Part shown: positions 8,342 to 16,008 of the stretch, one piece after another
Numbering within the stretch: the first letter of the stretch is position 1
Layout of the letters: each line of letters opens with the position of its first letter
NCBI RefSeq assembly: GCF_010907035.1
Contig: NZ_QUMK01000035.1
Location: forward strand, 1 to 54,378
Length of the DNA: 54,378 nt
Direction of reading: 5' to 3'
From: Rhodopseudomonas sp. BR0M22
Lineage (GTDB): Bacteria > Pseudomonadota > Alphaproteobacteria > Rhizobiales > Xanthobacteraceae
The notes under the pieces: model-generated
The model's database searches: none
What the model was told of the DNA's origin: nothing
The model's input: the letters and a program-made list of their open reading frames with translations, nothing else
Translations under genes and position numbers: made by a program

Positions 8342-9237
8342 TCCGTATGATCGCCATGCTCGCCGCGTTTGCTCTGCCTGCGCTGGCCTCCGCGGAAACC
8401 ATCGAGATCCAGACCGCCCAAGGTATGGTCAGAGTGCAGGCCAAACCGTCTCGCGTCGCCGTCTTCGACATGGCGGCGCTCGACACGCTCGACCTGCTCG
8501 GCGTCAAGGCCGCCGGCGTACCGGATCGGGTATTCCTGCCCGAACTGAAATCAGCCGCTGCCGCCGGCGAGGTCGTCGGCACGCTGTTTGAACCTAATCT
8601 CGAAGCCCTTAGCGCGCTCGATCCGGATCTGATCATTCTCGGTGGTCGTTCATCGCCCAAGGCAAAGTTCACTTCGCGTATCGCCCCCACGATCGACATG
8701 ACGATCGACGGACAGGAACTGGTCCGGGATGCAGAAGCCCGGCTTCAGGCCTACGGCCGGCTGTTCGGCCGCGAGCAGACCGCCGAGCAAGAAAAGCAGA
8801 AGTTCAACGCGGCAATCGTCGCGGCACGCGATGCGGCCAAGGGTAAAGGACGCGCGCTGATCGTGATGACCAACGGGCCGAAGATCTCCGCCTTTGGCCT
8901 CGGATCGCGGTTCGGCTGGATTCACAGCACGCTCCAGATCGAGCCGGCGGTAACCACCATGGCCCCCTCGATCCACGGCGAAGCGGTCTCCTTCGAGTTC
9001 GTCCGCAAGGCCGATCCGGACTGGCTGATCGTGGTCGATCGCGCGATGGCGATCGGGGCCGGCGACAATCAAGCGCGAGCCACGCTCGACAACCAGCTGG
9101 TGCGTGACACCAAGGCCTGGAAGAGCGGACGCGTGATCTATCTTCCCTCCGCCGATCTCTACATCGCCGGCGGTGGCATCCAGGCGATGACCCGCGTTCT
9201 GGCGGCTCTCACCCGCGGCTTCTCGGAGCCGCGATGA
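8332..9237 (+). CDS. Periplasmic siderophore-binding protein, FatB/FpuA-like
   Basis: This 301-aa protein has a signal peptide (MYLIRMIAMLAAFALPALASA) and a helical-backbone substrate-binding fold: VAVFDMAALDTLDLLGVKAAGVP, LSALDPDLIILGGR and a C-terminal DWLIVVDRA. Such proteins deliver petrobactin- or 3,4-catecholate-type ferric complexes to FecCD permeases. The ATG at 8332 has AGGA 6 nt upstream and overlaps the asbF end, whereas the frame upstream of it is a shadow of asbF. There is no lipobox cysteine after the signal peptide, so it should be a soluble periplasmic protein. It overlaps the permease gene by ATGA. Confidence 0.88.
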   Translation: MYLIRMIAMLAAFALPALASAETIEIQTAQGMVRVQAKPSRVAVFDMAALDTLDLLGVKAAGVPDRVFLPELKSAAAAGEVVGTLFEPNLEALSALDPDLIILGGRSSPKAKFTSRIAPTIDMTIDGQELVRDAEARLQAYGRLFGREQTAEQEKQKFNAAIVAARDAAKGKGRALIVMTNGPKISAFGLGSRFGWIHSTLQIEPAVTTMAPSIHGEAVSFEFVRKADPDWLIVVDRAMAIGAGDNQARATLDNQLVRDTKAWKSGRVIYLPSADLYIAGGGIQAMTRVLAALTRGFSEPR

Positions 9238-10211
9238 TCGCAGTCGAGCGAGCCGCTTCGCGCTCCGCCGGGACGACCGCGCTGCTGGCGCTGGTCGCCC
9301 TGTTCGCCGTCAGCATCTTCGTCGGCGTCGGCGATGTCGCGCCGCGCGACGTGTTGACCAATCCGGATACGCTTTATCTCGTCGCCGCGAGCCGGCTGCC
9401 ACGCACGCTGGCCGCCGTTCTGACCGGTGCCGGCCTCGCGATTGCCGGTCTGGTGATGCAGACGCTGGCTCGCAACCGGTTCGTCGAGCCGACCACGGCG
9501 GGGACCGGCCAGAGCGCCGCGCTCGGCATCCTGTTGGTGGCGCTGTTGCTCCCTTCGGCCTCGATCGCCACCAAGACACTGGTCGCGAGCCTGACCGCCC
9601 TCGCCGGCACATCGCTGTTCCTGGCGATCGCCCATCGGCTGCCGCCGACGCAGCCGTTTCTGGTGCCGCTGTTCGGGCTGGTCTACGGCGGCGTGGTCGG
9701 CGCCGCCGTTACCTTCGTCGCCTGGCACACCGATCTGCTGCAGTTCATCGAGATCTGGACCAACGGCGAGTTCTCCGGCGTGCTGCGCGGTCGCTACGAA
9801 CTCCTGTGGGTCTCGGCCGCTGTCCTCGCCGTAACCTGGGCGTTCGCCGACCGCCTCACTTTGATGTCGCTCGGACGCGACGTCAGTGTCGGGCTGGGGC
9901 TGGACTATGCCCGCATGATGCAAATCGGGCTGCTGATCATCTCGATCGTCACCGCGCTGACCGTGGTGATCGTCGGGATGATCCCGTTCGTGGGTCTCGT
10001 GGTTCCCAACATGGTCTCGCGGCTGATCGGCGACAATATGCGATCGCTGATCCCCTGGGTCGCGGGGAGCGGCGCCGCGCTGGTGCTCGCCTGCGACATC
10101 ATCGGCCGGCTGCTGCACTTCCCCTACGAGATCCCCGTCGGCACCGTGCTGGGCGTCGTCGGCGCAGCGTCATTCCTGTGGCTTCTATTGCGCCGTCCGT
10201 CCCATGCGTAA
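9234..10211 (+). CDS. Iron-siderophore ABC permease, FecCD family (FatD/YclN-like)
   Basis: This 325-aa polytopic membrane protein has the FecCD hallmarks: SRLPRTLAAVLTGAGLAIAGLVMQTLARN near the N-terminus, NGEFSGVLRG in the middle, and the coupling region with GMIPFVGLVVPNMVSRLIGDNMR. Eight or more hydrophobic segments are visible. It forms the inner-membrane channel with the next permease and the ATPase at 11151. Its start overlaps the binding-protein stop and its end overlaps the next gene by 8 bp, so the transporter is co-expressed with siderophore synthesis. Confidence 0.88.
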   Translation: MIAVERAASRSAGTTALLALVALFAVSIFVGVGDVAPRDVLTNPDTLYLVAASRLPRTLAAVLTGAGLAIAGLVMQTLARNRFVEPTTAGTGQSAALGILLVALLLPSASIATKTLVASLTALAGTSLFLAIAHRLPPTQPFLVPLFGLVYGGVVGAAVTFVAWHTDLLQFIEIWTNGEFSGVLRGRYELLWVSAAVLAVTWAFADRLTLMSLGRDVSVGLGLDYARMMQIGLLIISIVTALTVVIVGMIPFVGLVVPNMVSRLIGDNMRSLIPWVAGSGAALVLACDIIGRLLHFPYEIPVGTVLGVVGAASFLWLLLRRPSHA

Positions 10212-11154
10212 CAGATCGACGATCGTCCTGGCCTCGCTTGGCGTGGTCGCGCTCGCTTGCATCGCAGCCTACATGACGGTCGGGCTGCGTGGAAACGTCT
10301 GGTTCGCGCTCGAACTGCGCGCCGTCCGCCTGGCTGCGCTGATCGTAGTTGCGGTCTCGATCGCAGTCTCGACGGTGGTGTTTCAGACGGTGACGACCAA
10401 CCGGATCCTGACGCCGTCGATCATGGGACTCGACGCGCTCTACGTGTTCAGCCAGTCGCTGCTGGTCTTCGCCATCGGCGGGCTTGGTTTCGCGGTGCTG
10501 GACCCGCGGCTCAAGTTCGCCGGCGAGGCCACCGTGATGGTGATCCTCGCGGCGCTGCTGTTTCTGCCGCTGCTGAAGGCCCGCATGGACCTGATCCTGA
10601 TGCTGCTCACCGGCGTCACCGTCGGCGTGCTGTTCCGCAGCCTGTCGTCGCTGCTCGCCCGGCTGATCGATCCCAACGACTTCGTGGTGCTGCAGGGCGC
10701 CAGCTACGCCAATTTCAGCAAGATCCACGGCGAGCTTCTGATCGCCGCCTGCGCGCTGACGCTGGTCGGCATCGCCATCGTCTGGCGGATGCGCCACGTC
10801 CTCGACGTATTGGCGCTCGGCCGCGATGTCTCGACCGGCCTTGGCCTGGAATGGCCGCGCGTCGTTGCGGGCATGATTATGCTGGTCGCAGCGCTGGTCG
10901 CGGTCTCGACCGCGCTCGTCGGGCCGGTGGCGTTCTTCGGCCTGCTGGTCGTCGCCCTCGGCGAACGGCTGATCGATACGCGGCGCCACGCGATCCTGCT
11001 TCCGGCCGCGGCGCTGGTCGCCGTGATCGTGCTGGTCGGCGGCCAAACGATCCTGCAGCATGTTCTCGGCGGCGCCTCAACACTTGGCGTCGTCATCGAG
11101 TTCGTCGGCGGTCTGGTGTTCCTCGTAATGCTTCTGCACGGAGTCCGGCGATGA
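10204..11154 (+). CDS. Iron-siderophore ABC permease, FecCD family (FatC/YclO-like)
   Basis: This second FecCD permease (316 aa) shows RLAALIVVAVSIAVSTVVFQTVTTNRILTPSIMGLDALYV near the N-terminus, a mid-protein GASYANFSKIHGE segment and the GPVAFFGLLVVALGERLI coupling loop. The substitution of the usual G-x-Q segment by VVFQT is typical of the FatC/YclO branch for petrobactin-like ligands. It partners with the preceding permease. Its stop overlaps the ATPase start (ATGA). Confidence 0.87.
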   Translation: MRNRSTIVLASLGVVALACIAAYMTVGLRGNVWFALELRAVRLAALIVVAVSIAVSTVVFQTVTTNRILTPSIMGLDALYVFSQSLLVFAIGGLGFAVLDPRLKFAGEATVMVILAALLFLPLLKARMDLILMLLTGVTVGVLFRSLSSLLARLIDPNDFVVLQGASYANFSKIHGELLIAACALTLVGIAIVWRMRHVLDVLALGRDVSTGLGLEWPRVVAGMIMLVAALVAVSTALVGPVAFFGLLVVALGERLIDTRRHAILLPAAALVAVIVLVGGQTILQHVLGGASTLGVVIEFVGGLVFLVMLLHGVRR

Positions 11155-11909
11155 TCGTCGTGAACAACGTCTCGCTCGCCCATCAGGGCGCGCCGATCCT
11201 CCAAGACATCAATCTGGAAATCCCGGAGACCGGCGTCACCGCGTTGATCGGGCCGAACGGAGCCGGCAAATCGAGCCTGTTATCGCTGATCGCCCGGCTT
11301 CAGCCATTGCAGCAAGGCACCATCACGGTTGACGGCTTGACCGTCGGCGCGACGCCGAGCCGCATACTCGCCCGCACGCTCGCGATCCTGCGGCAGGATC
11401 CGGCGATTGCCAGCCGGCTGCGCGTGCGTGAGCTGGTCGCCTTCGGCCGGTTCCCGCACAATGGCGGCCGCATCACCGACGAAGATCGGGCACTGACCCA
11501 GGCCGCGCTCGAACGCTTCGATCTGACGTCATTCGCCGACCGCTTCATCGACACGCTGTCCGGCGGACAGCGGCAACTCGTATTGGTGGCGATGACGTTC
11601 TGTCAGGGCACGCGATGGTTGCTGCTGGATGAGCCGCTCAACAATCTCGACATGTTTTATGCCCGCGAGCTGATGCGCGCCCTCCGCGAGATCGCCGACA
11701 GCGAACGGCGGGCCATCGTGATCGTTTTGCACGATATCAATCAGGCGGTGACTTACGCCGATTACATCGTCGCCCTGAAGCACGGCGCGGTGGTCGCGAA
11801 CGGCCCTCCGGCGCTGATCGCAAACACAACCAGCTTGCAGCGGATCTTCGGCTATGAGATGCCGGTCGAAAGCTATCACGGCAAGCCGATCGTTCTGAAC
11901 CACTTATGA
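11151..11909 (+). CDS. Iron-siderophore ABC transporter ATPase (FatE/YclP-like)
   Basis: This 252-aa ABC ATPase has Walker A (GPNGAGKSS), a Q-loop at AILRQDPAI, the signature LSGGQRQL, Walker B (WLLLDEPLNNLD) and the switch histidine in VLHDINQA. It energises uptake through the two permeases. The start at 11151 overlaps the permease stop; the longer open frame upstream is a shadow. It is the last gene of the tightly overlapping biosynthesis-uptake operon, followed by a 119-bp gap before fecR. Confidence 0.88.
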   Translation: MIVVNNVSLAHQGAPILQDINLEIPETGVTALIGPNGAGKSSLLSLIARLQPLQQGTITVDGLTVGATPSRILARTLAILRQDPAIASRLRVRELVAFGRFPHNGGRITDEDRALTQAALERFDLTSFADRFIDTLSGGQRQLVLVAMTFCQGTRWLLLDEPLNNLDMFYARELMRALREIADSERRAIVIVLHDINQAVTYADYIVALKHGAVVANGPPALIANTTSLQRIFGYEMPVESYHGKPIVLNHL

Positions 11910-12028
11910 AGTCTTGATGCATTGAAACACGGCATCCTACGATCCCACGCGAGAATGCGGCGACGGCCGCGCGTTGGAGACGCGCGACCTCGATCATGCC
12001 CCCGCACAGCGCGAGAGATGGCGTGGAG

Positions 12029-13018
12029 ATGAACACCGCATCGAATGACGACGACCGTCAGCGGGCGCTCCCGGAGGCGACCGAGTGGTTCGTCCGCCTC
12101 AACAATCCGCTCGTATCGGACGAGACCCGCCGCGCTTACCAGATCTGGCTCGCGTCGGATGCCGCGCATCCTGCGGCGATGCACGAAGTCTCGGAGCTCT
12201 GGGGTGCGCTCGATCAGCCGGCGGCGCAGCTCGCCGCTTCCGGATGGCACCGCGACGCACCGGCGCCAGTCCCGACTCCGCGCCCTCGCCAGCCAGCAAA
12301 AATCGACGTGAAGTTCGCCGCCGCTTCGGCGGTGGTGGCGCTGGTGGCGGCGATCTTCATGTGGCGTGATCCCGGCCTCATCGACCGGGCCTTTGCAGAT
12401 GCGGCCACGCGCCCTGGTGAACGGCGCGACGTGCGCCTCGCCGATGGCTCGTTGGCGGTGCTCGACGGCGACACGGCGCTGAACAGCGACATGGCGGGCG
12501 GTCGCCGCGTCGTGACCCTGCTGCGCGGCCGCGCTTGGTTCGACGTCGTTGCCGACTCCGCACGTCCTTTCACCGTCCACGCTGGACAGGTGGACGTTCA
12601 GGTTCGCGGCACCGCCTTCGAAGTCGATCGCGATGCTGCGGCGGTGACTGTCGAGCACGGCCGGGTCGCTGTCTCAGACCCTCAGACGACAGATCTCCAA
12701 GTCGATCTGACCGATTGGCAACGGGTCGCGTTCCAGAACGGGCGCCTGGGCACGCCAACCGCGATCGAACCGGACCAGGCTTTCGCGTGGCGGCGCGGCC
12801 TGATCATCGTCGACCGCGCACCACTGTCGCAGGTCGTCAAAGAACTCGACAAGATGGCGCCCGGTCACGTGCTGATCGTCGATCGGCAACTCGAAAGGAC
12901 GACGCTGTCCGGTACTTTTCGCGCCGACGATCGGGAGTCGGTGCTGGAGGCGCTGCGCGCCACCCTTGGCGTGCGTACCCTGTCGGTGCCCGGCGTGGCC
13001 ACGCTGATCTACCGGTAA
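12029..13018 (+). CDS. FecR-like anti-sigma/sigma-regulator
   Basis: This 329-aa protein has the FecR layout: an N-terminal cytoplasmic domain (ATEWFVRLNNPLVSDETRRAYQIWL, with HPAAMHEVSELW), one transmembrane helix (about residues 97-112, AAASAVVALVAAIFMW), then the periplasmic FecR domain (RRDVRLADGSLAVLDGDTALN ... GRAWFDV ... VQVRGTAFEV). The C-terminus (PLSQVVKELDKMAPGHVLI) is an STN-like segment contacting the receptor. It should relay ligand occupancy of the receptor to the ECF sigma factor encoded at 578-1078. I prefer ATG 12029 with GAGAGA about 10 nt upstream; an ATG at 11996 lacks a ribosome-binding site. The TonB receptor gene follows after 98 bp. Confidence 0.85.
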   Translation: MNTASNDDDRQRALPEATEWFVRLNNPLVSDETRRAYQIWLASDAAHPAAMHEVSELWGALDQPAAQLAASGWHRDAPAPVPTPRPRQPAKIDVKFAAASAVVALVAAIFMWRDPGLIDRAFADAATRPGERRDVRLADGSLAVLDGDTALNSDMAGGRRVVTLLRGRAWFDVVADSARPFTVHAGQVDVQVRGTAFEVDRDAAAVTVEHGRVAVSDPQTTDLQVDLTDWQRVAFQNGRLGTPTAIEPDQAFAWRRGLIIVDRAPLSQVVKELDKMAPGHVLIVDRQLERTTLSGTFRADDRESVLEALRATLGVRTLSVPGVATLIYR

Positions 13019-13116
13019 TGCTTCTCAGTATTTTTACGGGTTTTGCCTCGCACGCACGTTGATCAGCGAGGGCTCTGAACGCGTACCCCTCGACCGTCGT
13101 GGGGGACGTCAAGACC

Positions 13117-15348
13117 ATGCGAAGATTTGCCAGTGTCGCCGGATCGAGGTGCGGGACCTCCCTCTGTGCGTTGGCACTTCTCGTGACCGCGTCCGAAGCC
13201 CGGCCGCAAGCGGACGCGACGTTCGACTTCCGGATCGAGCCCAAGCCGCGCCTGTCGGCGCTGGCCGACTTCACGACGACAACAGGTATTCAGGTCGTTC
13301 GGCTCGGCGAAGGCGCAATCAGTGGTGCCTCACCCGCCGTCAGCGGCCGCCTCGCCGCCGAGACCGCGCTGCGCGAGATTCTCGCTGGGTCGAACCTCGC
13401 CTATCGCTTCACCGGCCCCCGCACCGTCACCATCGAGTCGGCGCCCGACGCCGCCATCGCGCTCGAAACAATCAGTGTGACTGAGGTCAGCATCGGGCGC
13501 GGCGGCATCAGCGAAATCGATATCACCAGCGCCGATATCGAACGCCGAAATGCGACCGACCTGAGAGGCGTGTTCCGCGGCGAACCAAGCATCGTGGTCG
13601 GATCATCCTTGCCGATGTCCCAGAAGCTCTATGTCCAGGGCATTGAGGAAACCAATCTGGCGATCTCGATCGACGGCTCACGCCAAAACAACAAGGTATT
13701 CCACCACAACGCCACCACGATGATCGACCCCAGCTTGCTCAGGGCGGTCCGCGTCGATGCCGGTGTGGCACCAGCCGATGCCGGCCCCGGCGCGCTCGGC
13801 GGCGCGATTGCTTACTTCACCAAGGACGCACGAGACTTCCTCTCCGCGGACGGTTTCGGGGGCTCGATTAAGTCGACGTTCAATTTCAACGGCAACGTCT
13901 CGACCACCAACCTCACCAGCTACAGCCGCCAGGGCGAATTCGAGGCGCTCGGCTCGTTCACTTACGGCAAAGGCAGCGAGTTTCGAGCCGGTAACGGCGA
14001 ACAGGTGCTCGGCAGCGCCACCAATGTCTTGAGCGGGCTCGGTAAGCTCGCCTATCAGAACGCCGACGGACATCGCTTGTCCATCAGCCACGAGCAGATC
14101 CGCGACAACGCCATCCGGCCGTTCCGCGCCAATGCGGTGCAGATCTACGGCCCCCAGACGACGCCGCCCGTCCGCCCCTACAAGCTCGACCGGCAGAACA
14201 CCGTCGTCAGCTACTCTAATGTCTCTCCGGAGGGGTGGTGGAATCCGAATGTCGTGCTTGGCTACAACCGCACTCAGGTCGCGGTCGATCAGTACGCCGG
14301 CGCCACGCCTGAGACCTACAGCTACACCAGCGAAGGCGTCACCGACAGTCTCAACGGGAAGCTGGAGAACAAGTTCGCGCTGCCGATCGGCGACATCGTT
14401 GCCGGCATCGATTTCTATCGCGACCGCGCCCGATCGATCGAACGGACTTACCGAACTGCCGAGACCGCCAACAATGTCGGCGCCTACGCACAGGCCCGCC
14501 TGACATTCCTGGACAACGCCAAGCTGTCGTTCGGGCTACGCGGCGACCATCAGCAGTTCGGCGGCATCAACGGCTTCCGCTCCAGCGACCAGGGCTTGAG
14601 CAGCAACGTATCGGGCGACTACGCCCTGACCAGTCACCTGACCGCGAAAGCAGGTTACTCCAACGTCTGGGCCGGCGTTCCGCTTGCAGAAAACTACGTC
14701 CAGAACCCGGCCTGGAACTACGGCACCGGACCGCGTTCGGTCACCTCGGACAACGCCACCGCCGGCCTGGTGGCGCACTTTACGAGCTTCCGGATCGAGG
14801 GCGGCGTATTCCGGACTCGAATCCGGGATGCCCGCGTCCCACTGTGGGGCGCCGACATGGCGCTGCGCGCCTTCGATGTGCAGAGCGAGGGCTTCCACGT
14901 CGCCGGCGCCTACTCTTGGGACGCTGGCTCTGTTCGCCTGCAGTTCGTTCGCACCGACGCGACGATCAACGGCAGGCCCGCCGACAGCTACCTCGGCAAG
15001 TACCTGACCGCTCCGATCGGCGACATCCTGACGGTCCAGGTCGCGCACAGCTTCGCGTCATCGAGCCTGACGATCGGCGGTGATGTGGAGATCGCTTTCG
15101 AGGACGACAGCCTGCTGAACCCTTTCACCGGGATCGGACGGCTCGACGGCTACGAGGTCGTCAACGTCTTTGCCGAACACCATCCGTTCGCCCTGCCCTC
15201 GCTCACGCTGCGCGGCGAGGTTCGCAATCTGTTGAACCAGACCTATGCGGCACGCGGCACCTACGGCCTCGAATACGGCAGCGGCGTCGTGCGGCCACTC
15301 TATGACCCAGGCCGCTCCTACCTCGTCAGCGCCAAGCTGACGTTCTAG
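13117..15348 (+). CDS. TonB-dependent siderophore receptor with signalling (STN) domain
   Basis: This 743-aa outer-membrane receptor has a signal peptide, a secretin/TonB short N-terminal signalling domain (about residues 30-105, FDFRIEPKPRLSALADFTTTTGIQV), a plug (RNATDLRGVFRGEPSIVVG, LYVQGIEETNLAISIDG, DAGPGALGGAIAY), and a beta-barrel ending in the aromatic KLTF. The STN domain marks it as a transducer that talks to FecR, which is encoded immediately upstream. It is the likely sensor and importer of the ferric petrobactin-type siderophore. ATG 13117 has GGGGA upstream; a GTG at 13099 is an alternative. Confidence 0.87.
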   Translation: MRRFASVAGSRCGTSLCALALLVTASEARPQADATFDFRIEPKPRLSALADFTTTTGIQVVRLGEGAISGASPAVSGRLAAETALREILAGSNLAYRFTGPRTVTIESAPDAAIALETISVTEVSIGRGGISEIDITSADIERRNATDLRGVFRGEPSIVVGSSLPMSQKLYVQGIEETNLAISIDGSRQNNKVFHHNATTMIDPSLLRAVRVDAGVAPADAGPGALGGAIAYFTKDARDFLSADGFGGSIKSTFNFNGNVSTTNLTSYSRQGEFEALGSFTYGKGSEFRAGNGEQVLGSATNVLSGLGKLAYQNADGHRLSISHEQIRDNAIRPFRANAVQIYGPQTTPPVRPYKLDRQNTVVSYSNVSPEGWWNPNVVLGYNRTQVAVDQYAGATPETYSYTSEGVTDSLNGKLENKFALPIGDIVAGIDFYRDRARSIERTYRTAETANNVGAYAQARLTFLDNAKLSFGLRGDHQQFGGINGFRSSDQGLSSNVSGDYALTSHLTAKAGYSNVWAGVPLAENYVQNPAWNYGTGPRSVTSDNATAGLVAHFTSFRIEGGVFRTRIRDARVPLWGADMALRAFDVQSEGFHVAGAYSWDAGSVRLQFVRTDATINGRPADSYLGKYLTAPIGDILTVQVAHSFASSSLTIGGDVEIAFEDDSLLNPFTGIGRLDGYEVVNVFAEHHPFALPSLTLRGEVRNLLNQTYAARGTYGLEYGSGVVRPLYDPGRSYLVSAKLTF

Positions 15349-15360
15349 CAGGCCCGCGCC

Positions 15361-15858
15361 ATGGACAACGACATGCATGTGATCATTCGAGCGATGCGCC
15401 GGGAAGATACCGCCGACATCTACGACATCGTCAATCAACACGCCTTTCGGTTCTGGACTCTCGCCCTTCCCTTCGAGTCGTTCGAAACCATCGCCAAATG
15501 GCTGGAGCCGCAGTCCCCGCGCGACCTGCACTACTCGGCCGAGCTGGATGGACGCATCATCGGAGCGTCAGCCTTGCGCCCGTTTTACGGGCGCCGCGCC
15601 CACGCAGCGGAATTCTGGATCGGCGTTCACGAAGACTACGCGCGCATCGGCGTCGGCTCGAAGCTGCTCGCCGCGATGATCGACACCGCCGACAACTGGC
15701 TGAACATCAAACGGCTGGAGATGACGGTGTTCACCGACAATGTCGCAGCGTTGGCGCTGTACGCGAAGTTCGGTTTCACGATCGAGGGCACCCACAAGGC
15801 CGCCAGCTTTAGAGACGGTGAGTTCGTCGACGCCCATTGCATGGCGCGGCTGCGATGA
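15361..15858 (+). CDS. GNAT-family N-acetyltransferase
   Basis: This 165-aa GNAT protein has the acetyl-CoA pyrophosphate-binding motif RIGVGSKLLAAMI (about residues 97-109, R-x-x-G-x-G/A pattern) and the C-terminal signature VFTDNVAALALYAKFGFTIEGTHKAAS of YhhY/RimJ-like amine acetylases. It lies only 12 bp after the signalling receptor and before the second receptor, inside the iron gene block. R. palustris makes petrobactin variants called rhodopetrobactins (literature recollection). Acetylation of a siderophore amine is therefore a reasonable but unproven role. ATG 15361 has a weak ribosome-binding site; ATG 15373 is an alternative. Confidence 0.85.
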   Translation: MDNDMHVIIRAMRREDTADIYDIVNQHAFRFWTLALPFESFETIAKWLEPQSPRDLHYSAELDGRIIGASALRPFYGRRAHAAEFWIGVHEDYARIGVGSKLLAAMIDTADNWLNIKRLEMTVFTDNVAALALYAKFGFTIEGTHKAASFRDGEFVDAHCMARLR

Positions 15859-16008
15859 ACCGCCGCTCCCTCCCTCGCATGCGGCCTCGACCCGCTGCTC
15901 AACGCGGCAGCGAAACCTGGCCCCAGATCACAGCTGATCGCCCGCAAGCTTCCGCGGCGCGACGATAGCCCTCCACGACATTCCACAAAGAACATCTCGG
16001 AGATATTG

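Noticed and set aside
11968-11986. CGCGCGT...ACGCGCG hairpin after the ABC ATPase
   Set aside because: A 7-bp all-GC-type stem without a T-run is common by chance in this DNA, and it lies close to the fecR start.
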